A stretch of DNA of 42,016 nucleotides from Apostichopus leukothele (taxonomy: Eukaryota; Echinodermata; Holothuroidea; Aspidochirotida; Stichopodidae), in NCBI GenBank assembly GCA_010014835.2, contig JAAAKB020220175.1:1-42016 (forward strand), in the 5' to 3' direction. How positions within the stretch are numbered: position 1 is the stretch's first letter; the number at the start of each line of letters is the position of its first letter. Position numbers and translations under genes: made by a program. Under the pieces are notes generated by a model. It was not told where the DNA came from, made no database searches, and saw only the letters and a list, made by a program, of their open reading frames with translations. Positions 27,301 through 39,300 of the stretch are shown here, piece by piece.

Positions 27301-30300
27301 TCAATAGTTCCTTGTACTCACCATAAGAGAGCTACATACCAAGTGTAAAATTCATTGAAGTTTCACTTTTGAGTTATTGTGGTTAAATTGACATATGTTG
27401 ACCTTTTCAACTGATATTTCAACAGGGTTCTTATACTCAATAAGGTGCATCTATTGACCCAACCATGAAGTTTATCCATGATGTATTATTTTGAGTTATC
27501 ATGTTCACAAGCCAATGCATGACACACACAAACACACGCACACTGTAACCATCACATAGGTGCCTTTTGCCTTCGACAAGGAATCAAAAACTTTTTCTAC
27601 TGCAATAATCAGGACTTGGCTGTACTGAATCACTCTGTCATCACAAAACAAATACTGTTATAAAATATGAGTAAATTAAATGACTTACCATATTATGGAA
27701 CATAGTTTGAGCAGTTTCAATGTTACTCTCAACAAGAGCATTGTATGCGATGGTTTGCCCAACATTTACAATCTCATCCTTTCTGCTAAGTGTAGATGTA
27801 GATTCTCCTTGCAGCTCTCGAAGATAAGCTTGGGCCAAAGGAATGTTTTGGCTAAGGATGGCATCTTTGATTACATCCTGATAATGACAGAAAGCCACGA
27901 GTTATGCTCTCTAAGAAGAGTTGTATGGTATAAAATACCCTTTACTTTTAGTTTACCTTTTCTCATACATAACCAAATTCACTCACATCATCTGAATGGA
28001 TCTCAATACCTCACAGTGAAATCCCTTCTAAACTTGAACACTATTTGAACAATTTGTCCCTGACAAACAAATGATGTCCAACTATTCTCATATTCACAAA
28101 ACTTTCAAAAACTGACCAAACTATTATTCAGCTTCTTCATATCAATCACCCATGCATGCATTATTCCCAAAGGTTTACAGGTTACACATCAAGCATCACT
28201 TTTACAGTACTTTATCCAGCACATCTATTGGCCTCACTAACATCCTTGTTGAACATTGTAAGTCATTGCTAGATAAGCCACAATGAGGAAAACTTCTTGT
28301 TGCCTCAACGCTCAATGGACAACTACATTACCAAATTGATATATGTTCATCTCGACAGAAAATTGACCTCATTGAGAGAAAGAATGAAAAGGTGAAGGCA
28401 GGTCTTTCAATACACATAATTGCTCTACCCTTTTTGAATACAAGGTTATGAGAAAGAATTAATATACGAGTGTTACCTGTTTTGAAAAAGTTCTCCAATT
28501 TAAAAAGGATGAACCTGCTTGAGAATGGTGACCAAGCCATGGACTGATTTTGTCACTTCTCATAGTACTGTCAACTTCATCTTGAGACACTTTTGTTGGA
28601 TATCCTTTCAAGTATTTCCTTAGTTCTGTGATGAATTGCATCAGTTTGTCAATGACCTCTAACAGATCATCTGCTCTACCCCAAACCACTTCAATGGTCC
28701 CATTGCCCCCTTTCTCCAAAACTGTTGCCTTTGTTTCAGTGGTATTCTGAATTAGTTTATGAAGATGAGAAAGGGTGAGGTTGAGGAGTTGCCATGAATA
28801 GTGTTGAGACTGAGAATCCCTCATATTCTCTTTGATGGTTGAAGACAGAAGATTAAGAGCTGTCCATAATTGATTGGCCTCTGACATGTCTGGTTTGATG
28901 TCAGAATCAGGTTTCAAGCGGAACTCTGGAAAGAAGAACTAGTTTGGTTACTCTAAGATAAGGATGTTGAGACACCTAACAAATGTATCTGAATGAAATG
29001 AGAATGAAATCTGTAATATTTAGTCTATCAGAGTACTGACAGTATGAACTTCAACCTTTCATGAAAACCTTTCCTCCTTCACTCAGTATAAATATCATTA
29101 CCAAACCAAAAAGCCAAATGGCTGAGTGATTCCTATCCAGGACTTCTATGAAGACATTTAATGTAACACTACACATAAGATTTTCAAGTTTTGATTACAA
29201 TGGACCTCTGACGTCTATAGATAACAATACAGTCCTAGTAAACAGTAGATTGCTCTATATATTGATCAATATCATCCAAGCCTTGCTTTTGTAGTTAAAG
29301 TACATACTGTACAAGGGTGTCAGACTTGGACCTCTGTTGACCTCAAATCACACTAAACCTCAACAGAAAACTACAGTTTTTGTACAAGTGAAGGTGGTTC
29401 TACATCAAATATGAGATTAATAGAAGCTTAGCTTTTGAAGGTATCAAGTTTACAAGGTATTTAGACCTTGACCCATAGTGAGCTCAAACAGCTTTTGACC
29501 TTTTGCACTCACTAATTTGGTTTCACATACTAAGTGTGGAGTTCACTCAAGCCTGTGTTGAAAATATCCAGTGACAAGGACTTCAGACTTTAACATCTCT
29601 TGACCTCAAATGACTCAGTGCGGCATACTTACTGCCAAGGTTTACTTCTGGAGTTATTATATTTACTAACTTTACTGGCTTGGACTGCTGATGACATCAA
29701 ATGAATATTAACTTCAATGAAAAGCAATTGAAAAGCTTTGGACCAGATGAAAGTTGAGGAAAATCCCGGTTGTAGTTATGATACCGGGACTCATGTTGCA
29801 ACACTACCAGTTGTGTGAAATCCGACTACCGCACAATGCTAGTTTTTGATGTTATCAAAGTTTAATAGTTTTCAGACTTGTTGACCTCAAATGACACAAT
29901 ATAGAACAGGCTTCTTTCACTTAGCATGTGGTTATCATTGTGGTTAAACATTACTTTTGTAGTTATCCTGTAAGTGACCTAGAGTGGCCAGCATTTGGCA
30001 TTAGGCCAGGCAGTTCAGCAACTTAGCGCATTGTCCTCCATCCAGTATGACAAAAAAGTACCTTCAGCTTTTCACTGTTTTCTTCAATTTAAAGTCAGAT
30101 CTATCTATAGTCTGAACACCTATGAAACTGATGACATGCTCTGACTATTTGAAAAGCTTTTGTACTTACCTGTATGTTCAACCTTTAATTTACTAAGGGT
30201 ATACATGTTTTAAGCAGAAGTAATGCTCATGGACTTTTGGTACTAACCATAAAATACTGAACATTGAGGTTAGGGTTACCATACTTTATCTGAAGTAAAG

Positions 30301-33300
30301 AGGACACATTATCATGACCGAGGGCGAGGGGGTCTTATGGAGAGGTTCCCTGTCCCTTCTGTTGGGAAATATTTTTATTATGAATGGTACCTGCATGAAA
30401 GATGTACGATCAGAATGGCTAAGAGGCGTACTGTCCACAATTTGACTTTTCTGCTCAATTTGGAGTGACTTGATAGCCAAATCACTGTCAAAGAAGTTTT
30501 CTTGTGTTCTTAACTCAATTTTGTCCTAACTGCCTAACACCACCAGACATTTTTTACACTTCATAAATCCACCCAGAGGAACACCCAAGATAAGAAAAGG
30601 AGGTAATTCCTACAGTAATCTGGCAATATGGTGATCCTAGCTGAGCTGGAATACTAGACAAATAATTGTCTGAACTGATTATTTCTGATGTGGTTGTTCA
30701 AAAACCTGACACTAGTACTTGAATCATCCTGGATTGTTGTACAGAAAATATAAAATGATCTTTATTGATTTTTCTCCTGTAACAATGTATCACCAATGTG
30801 AGATCCTGATCGAGAAAACAAAGTTTATTTTATTGTTTGACCCTAGAAGAATTTGTCTGAAATCATTCTCTTTAAGTCATTCTTTCCAAATTAACTTATC
30901 AACAAATCAAACTATCCTTAGCAACCAAGGAAATGGTTTAAATGATTGATCTCTCTGACGCATTAGGCATACTGTACATAAGCTCCTTACTGTAAGTATT
31001 TATCATGTTAGCTCATTTAGCATTGACATGATATAACCACTTAGGAATTGCCAAGTGAGCAAAAAGTTGATATAAAAGAATACACAGGAATCATTATATT
31101 AAAGTATCTCCATTATGTTAAAGTATCTCCATTATGTTAAAGTATCTCCATTATGTTAAAGTATCTCCATTATGTTAAAGTATCTCCATTATGTNNNNNN
31201 NNNNNNNNNNNNNNNNNNNNNNNNNNNNNNNNNNNNNNNNNNNNNNNNNNNNNNNNNNNNNNNNNNNNNNNNNNNNNNNNNNNNNNNNNNNNNNTAAAGT
31301 ATCTCTATTATGTTAAAGTATCTCCATTATGTTAAAGTATCTCCATTATGTTAAAGTATCTCCAACAGTTAATCTACTGACCTGTTTCTCTGCCTTTCAA
31401 GAAGAATGCAACAGTGTCGAGTTGTCGATGTCTCAGCCCTACCTCTAAAGCATGGATTGGGATACTGCAATGGTCCCATTGATTTAAGTGACTGACAGTC
31501 TCTGCTAGAGATGCATTTTTGTACATCATTAACTAAATAAATCAAAAGGAAATTTATCATTACATAAATACGTGATGAGAGTTAATGAATCCAACTTGAG
31601 TTTAACATAACAAAACTTTCTGATGAGTATTAAAAAAAAAATAGGTTCAAGATGATTAGTAAATTTCCAATAATAAGTATTAAAACTAGAGCAGCAATGT
31701 AGCCGAATCCCAAGTTTCCAATAACAGTACATTGCTGTTGGACATATGATGATATTGTAAAGCATAAACATTGTGACTTTTGGGTCTACAGGTAAATGTG
31801 ACATACATGTCATGTTCCAAATCTGATGTAGTGTTGATTAAAAAAACACATAACAAGCGGTCTACTTTGTTACTTCAGGCTAACCTTTGAGATAAAAAGA
31901 AGCTTGCTCACCATAAAATAAATTGCAAAGTTTGAAACAAAATTGCGAAAACAATTAACATGCATCTCACGAGAAACGTGATTGATGCACTACAAATCCT
32001 TCCCAGTTGCCAGGGCTACAGGGTGTAACGTGCAACAAGAGCGCCTACTGCACGCTTCAGTTAATTCGCTGTGCACACTTCCTTACTTCCTTCCTTAGGC
32101 CTGCATGTGTGCAACTAGGTTGGAAATTTGTAATTGGGCATGCTTAAAAATTTAACTTGTCTATGGCACATACCATACATTCCATGATGATTTTGTGAAA
32201 TATTTAGGAGGAAACTTACACCAAGTTACAACACAAATTTAATAACACTTAGAGCACAATGAGATGTGCACAAAACCAAAACTAAATAGTACGCATCTAG
32301 ATATGCACACCATCATTGAAAACAGAAAATGTTGCAAAGCCACTACCAAACTGTAACGTATGCTAGCCACCTAATATCATTCCTTTTAAAGAAATTGTAC
32401 TCCTAGTCAAAATGCTCCATGATCTTACTAAGTTGCAAGAGCCAAAATTACTGGATGTTTCTGCTTTATAGTAAGACTAGCCTTTTTGCATGCTATTTCT
32501 CAAAGTCACCACAAGTTACTTTAACTAAGGCTCTAGCCTGTTCCACTGTTTTCATACATGTGCAAAGTGTACTCTATAATCTTTGCTGTGCACCATTCTG
32601 GATAATGAAGTCACGGCAATGTGTTTTGGCAGCAGTGGGCCAGGCCTAGCAAAATATGAATGTTTGATTTGATACAAATAATGATGAATACTGAGTGCAT
32701 ATAAATAAATCTTACAATTTAGTCAATCAACTGCCTTTAAATGCCTGTTCCAGATAAGAACAAATTCTATGCCACAGATGTGGATTGTAAGAAATGGGAT
32801 GTACCGTAAATGAACAACAATACGGTCTGAATTGTGCAAGGCTCTTTAAGAGTTATTCTGTGGTGTGGAGCAGTGCAACCTGCAGTTAAGAGCGAACTTT
32901 CAGAAAATCTGCACTAAAGTGTTATGTGGCAGGCCTGTATTTAGTCATATTTTTAGCTTTCCCTAGCCTGTAACCGTGATAAGAATGACCACAAAACAGT
33001 CAATTTACTATTATGTGACTCATAATGATGTGATGGGAGTTTACGAAAGTTGGTCAGTTGATACTGGAATGTTTGTAATGTTGGAAAAATGTGGAACGGG
33101 AAATGAGAGTGCATCTGTCACCATGCTTCTGGGTGGAAGTGTCTAGAGCAGAACAAAGGGAGCTTCATGTTGTTGCAAAAAGATCAAGGGATGGTCACCC
33201 GAATATTTCAAACACGTGATCTGCCCAGGTTTGAGAAAGAGACCGCTCTGTCTGTTACCTTCCCTCTGGATAGAGTGTCTGATATCAGGTTCTGATCGCC

Positions 33301-36300
33301 TGCTAGGTGAGAGACGCGGAGGTCTATGTTGTGTTTGTCGCACAACAGGAGGTCCCATGATCTTTGAACTAATGAGTGAGACTTTGTTCCCCTTTGGTAG
33401 TTGATATAAGCCACTGTGGCTGTGTTGTCTGACTGTACCACAACTATGTGGTTCTTGAGATCCTCCGCCCAGTGCCGAGTAGCCTTGAGGACAGCCTCCA
33501 TCTCTAGGACATTGATGTAGATGTTTGTCTCGGTTTCGTCAGGAGCCTGCGATGGTGTTGTTGTCCCACACAGCTCCCCAGCCTGTTAAGGATGCGTCGG
33601 TCAAAAACAATGTCATTACTCAGTTCTCTTTGAATGGTCTGCCTGAGGCAACATTGTGTCACTTGGTCCACTAGGTGAGAAACATCCGTTTCTATGATGG
33701 TAGAGGTATCATTTTGTTCATCGGGTCCTTGAAGGGGTTGTACCACTGCAGGAGGTGTAGCTGTAGTGGTCGTATCCAACTTTGCACCTTGGTAGAATTC
33801 CTATGAGGCTTGCCACCAGGCATATTACTTTGAGCAATGCTAAAGGGCATTTACCCTTTCCTCTGTTGGGGGGACCCAACCCCTTTGTAGATCTAGTACT
33901 GCTCCTAGGTAGGTAAGACATTGGGTTTGTGTTAGAGATGACTTACCTTCGTTAAGTACCCAGCCTAGGTCCCTTAGGAGGGAAACTGGGCAGTCTGTAT
34001 CTCTCTTTGAGTCCTCTTCTGATCTTGAGATGATAAGCCACTTGTTCAGGTAGGGGAATAGTATGCCCTTCCTTCGTAGAAATCTGGAAAGGCTGGTTTT
34101 TACAACTGTTTGTTCAAGGGCTTCAAGGTTAGGATGGGACTCCAAAGGTCTGTTTCCTTCTTCGGAGTCAGTAATAATGATGAACTGAACAGAATCTGGT
34201 TCACAGATAGGTGGATCCTTCTGATCGCTTGCTTTGTCAAGAGGTGTGAGATTTCTGTCTCCATTGTCTCCGTGGTGGCTTTCCCGTTGCCAGACAATGG
34301 AGAAGTTGGAGGTTAACTCTATGGAGTAGTCAAAGTTCATGAGTACCCACAGACTCTCATCCAAATAGTCCCAACTGCAGGAGTACCGCATAAGTCTCCC
34401 CCCATGGGCGGGGAATCCTTGGTGGGGGTGGGCATCCCTAGGGGCATTGTTGTTGGCAGTAACCACCTACCGAGGCCTCTGTTGGTTGCCGCGACGGTTT
34501 GAAACTCTGCCTCTTCCAGAAGTTCTTGATCGGTCCTTGTCCTCGTATTGTTGCTTGCCATAGTTCTGTCTACAATTATAACTGAACTTTCAGTCTTCTG
34601 ATACTTTTGAGAATCTGCTGAATTTCTGGCGTCTGGTTGATGACTTGGGGAGTTTAAAGTCAGCTTCTCTATGAGCCCCACTTCTTTTGGCTTCTTGTTG
34701 GAGATGGGTATCAAATTGTCAACCAAAGAGATCTTCCCCTTATAGTGGCAAGTCATGGAAATGCTTCACCACTGGTGTGGGCCAGGACCGTGAGTCTAGA
34801 ACCACGTCAATCCGCTCCATTGTCACTCAGACGGTGATCTTGTAGAACTGGTCAGACATCAGCCTGGAGACTGGATCGAGTAGTTTCACAATCAGTTGTG
34901 TCTTTCCTGGAGATATCCTCAGCTTGCTGCCAGGATCGGAATAGGACTTTGGCGAATAGTAGCATAGCCGATGCATACTTCATTTCTCTTGTGGCTCTGT
35001 CAACATCTCGTAACGCCTTGTTGGACCTGTGAGTCAGTGTGTCAGTAAACTGATCCTTGGCGTTTAAAACCCCAGTGGTTCAATGTTTAACCCTGAAGCC
35101 AATCTTTGAACCTGTGTAAACTTGATACCATGAAATGACCATCATTGAATAATCATGCTCCCAAGTTTGTGAATTCAGGATGTTACAGAGAGGAGAAAGC
35201 ATCATACAACTGGAAACACTCCATTTGTACTCCAAATACTGTGATTAAAGCCCTGTGGTATGGCAATACATACTTGCTTGAAGTTCTTGTGTCAAGCTGT
35301 TAACTCTTAATCACACTCACAGTCATCCTGTACATGTGTTTCTTAATACAGATGAGCATGTGAGTCCATCAACCTGAGTCACAGTTATGTACTACTCAAA
35401 GACAAGTTTGACATAATGTGATTCTTAGTTCACCTCACACTGCACTAGCAAGTCACACATATACAGCACTAGTCTGCATAGCCAACACTTGAGAACATAA
35501 TGTCCAAGATTTCAACATATGCATCCATCAATTACCAATCGAGAAGCATCTTCAGGCACATTTGCCCATGACTGCATAACCAGTATGAATATTGGGGTGT
35601 CAATTGGGTATATTATGTATGAGCAATACAATCACAAAAAACAGCACCATGCATGTAGAAGGATCAGCAAAGTAAATCTTAGAACTGAAGCCAGTTGTCA
35701 TCGAGCTTCAATTTTTAACAATAAGAATATTCTCACGGTTTACTTGCTATGACACGTTGTAGCTGAAGAGTTAACATAATACATTGCTCAGAAAATTTAA
35801 TCATACATGCCACAGGATATTACAAATACACAAAGCTTATCTTTGTATTGTTTGCATGTTGATGATACCTTATTGACCAGGATATCTTGATTCACACCAG
35901 CAGCTAAGAGTTGAAGTTTGTTTCTACAGACCATAGCAATGGGCTGCACTGGTTCCACAGGTGGGGCAAGAAATGTTGGTGCAGTAAAGCTGGAAAATAA
36001 AATGGGAATAAGGTATAGTTATCATGTACATCAAAGGACTGTGAACTATGAATTATTATTGCAATGTTGGTAGTATATGAACATTTGAAAACTAGTCAGT
36101 GCATGCTAAAGAATAACCAGAAAGTCAAATAACGTAGTAATTCCTTGCCAATATGAGAAGAAACTTTAGATACAAGATTTTCCAATGATCTGAATTGCTG
36201 AGCAGAGATGGCAAGTCTTGCAGATTTGATAATTCATACCTATGCAAAGAGGGTTGAAGGTCAAACAAACTTCACTTCTGCATAATCAGACTTATTCTGA

Positions 36301-39300
36301 CTGTAACCTGTAATTGACCTCTGACCTCAAGGGAAACTGTAGACATGTATTTAGCAAGGGCTATGTACATACCAAATTTGAATGTCTAGCAACTTGTGAA
36401 GTTATCTCATTTTCAAATTTCTCAGACTCTGACATCTGTTGACCTCAAACAACCTTTGACCTCCATGAAAACAATAGGGATCATCTGCTCACGAAGGGCT
36501 ACCAAAATACCAAGTTTGAAGTTCAAGCAACTTTTACTTCTTGACATATTGTGTTTACAAGGTTTTCAGCCTTTGACCTCAAATGACCTTTCACCTCCAT
36601 GAAAAACAATAGGGGTCATCTGCTCACCAAGAGCTACCAACATACCATGCTTAAAGTTAAAGCAACTTTCACTTCTTGAGATATTGTGTTTACAAGGTTT
36701 TCAGCCTTTGACCTCTGGTGACCTATAATGACCTTTCACCTCCATGAAAAAAGATAAAGAACATCTAATCACTCAGGGCTATGACATACCCAGTGTGAAG
36801 TTCAAGCAAGGCCTTGCTACAACGTCTACAAATGTAGTTGACATGGTCTTGTCAAATACCTATAACATATAGAAATCATCAACTTCTAAACAAAACAACA
36901 AACAAAACAGCAATACATGGTGACCACATTCTAGTATCTATTGATAATAACATTTCATGTCTCACTCTTACAATATATATATCATGTGTTCACGGTTAAC
37001 GATATCTATATTATCAAATATTATCCATGATGAGTGTGCTACATTACCACGATCACTAACCTATAAAACTCTAAGTCTTGTTCTTCAATAGACCCTGTGC
37101 AGATGCCACCATGGTTTCCTCCATTTTGTCCCTTGTACCAGATTACCACTGAGGATTCTGTTATCCATAGCCCAGTCATGGATAAGTCTCTGCATTGTTT
37201 TGGTGTTTTTAATGCTGTACTATGCTGAAAAGCATCAACATACTCCACCAGAAATGTCTTTCTCTCCTTTTTTGCTAAGAAACCTGCTATTTTTTTTTTT
37301 GTCATCTGAGGAGAAGTGTTTCTTCTGGGAGATGACAAGCTCGAGGTTGGTTTATAGCATTCATCAAACCAGTTTTGAGCACACTTACAAGTAACACCAT
37401 ACTTGCATGACTTGATTGCCAGTTGTTGAATCACAGACAATTGTGTCCTCTTCATAAACCCTTGCCAAGTTTGTTTTGCTTCACAATTGTCCTGCCCTAT
37501 TATATTTGTCAAAATATCACTTCCTCGTTTCTCTTTTGTCAAATGGTTTGGAAATATCGCAAAGTATTCATTTAGATGTATTTTGAAAATACTGTATTTT
37601 GAGCCACTGAATGTCAATATAATTGTTTTCATATCTGTTGAAACTGTAAAACTGGAAGCCTTGCTAGTTTTAAAAAAATCCACCGGTGACATTTCTTGGA
37701 ATAGCACTTTTATAAAGTGCCTGAATGATATGGTAGCTGCTTGGTACAAGTACCTAGAATTGAATATTGCTGTAAAATTACCATACAGGGTAAGGAAAAT
37801 AGAATGCTTAGAAAAGCTGCTCAAACTAATGACAACTACAAAAGCAAAATGACATTTGCAACTAGAACAACTGTGATAAAGAGTTGTTGACTTGAGTCAA
37901 TGACTATAAATTAAGTCACAATTTGTTTCACTTGTGAACTGACTTGACAACAAATGAACTGTGACTTGATTGAAATAAATATTGGTTTATTTTGTTTTGA
38001 TGCTTCATTCCGCTTGCCCAAAAAGACGCATGTCCTTGAGAAGTGTTCAAAGTTAAGCATGTTTCAGTATCTTTTTAGCACATTCTAGTATATATTTATT
38101 CAATAACTACAAAATTGATATTGATCTTCACAAAACTGACATTTACAGCATCGTTGGCAACCCTTGACTGCAACAAATTATGAGGGAATAACATTTTGCA
38201 ACTGACCATATTGCATCATTAGTATTTAAATATTACAATATTCCCATATTTCTTGATCAGGTTATATTTTGATGGATCATGGACCGTGTCTTAAATGTGC
38301 TACATTATTTATAGTTTCAGCTTAAATATCAAGTTGATTATCCCCATATTTTTTGGAGGCATGAAGTATCCAGAGTGTTTAGCCTTATGGATAATATGTG
38401 TAGTGAAGTATTTAGTTATGGGTTGATTGTTGTAAATATTGGTTTGAAAGTTTTAGTTTTATAGTGATTCCTGTGGTGAGTCATATTTTATCACACTGTA
38501 TAAGTTTAATAGCTGGTCAGTTAATGTATTCTAAATATTGTATTGTCACATCTCATGATTTCACTGTCACTATATGTCAGATTTTCATGTATACATTGTG
38601 AGAGGGAACAAGAAGTGCCTGTACCATTACAAGTTGCTCTTATATTTGACATGTAACTTGACGTATAATAAAGTCAAATGACTTGTAACTTGACTTCATG
38701 AAAACAGATTGACTTGTGACTTGACAATATACCACTTGTGACTTGAAACAATATGGCTTGGCTACAACACTCACTGCTATGATAAAATGGTCTTGTTCAA
38801 AATTGATAACTTTCCTTGTGCACAATAACAATTATAAGATTACTTTAATGTGTTACAGTGCAACATGAAATACTGGGCCAAAAACCAAAAACTTGGAATA
38901 CCAGGGCTCTGTATCAAGAAATTCCAACTACTCTTTCCACTCATTAGGCATTAGTCTTTGCTGTTTGCTTAACACCAGATAGCTCATAGGCTTCATGGTT
39001 CCTTGCCAAGATTAATACCCTCATTTACTTGAACACTTCACCCCACAATTCCCTACCATTTTCAAATTTTGACCTCCACTGACCTTTCACAAAACTCAAA
39101 TGTGAAAATACAAACCAAGTATTGTAGAAATTTCTTTCTTGCTTAAACTTTGAAGTTATTATATGTACAAACTGATAAGACTTTGTCGTCCGGTGACCTT
39201 TCACCTCCATAAAGACAATATATTTATTGTGCTCATGACAATCAGCCCAGCTTTGCATTTGGAGGTATTGTGTTTCTATATTTTAAGACTGTGACCTCTC

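Noticed and set aside
37200-37852. Plus-strand ORFs opposite exon 3
   Set aside because: They are shadows of the well-supported minus-strand exon and show no recognised family.
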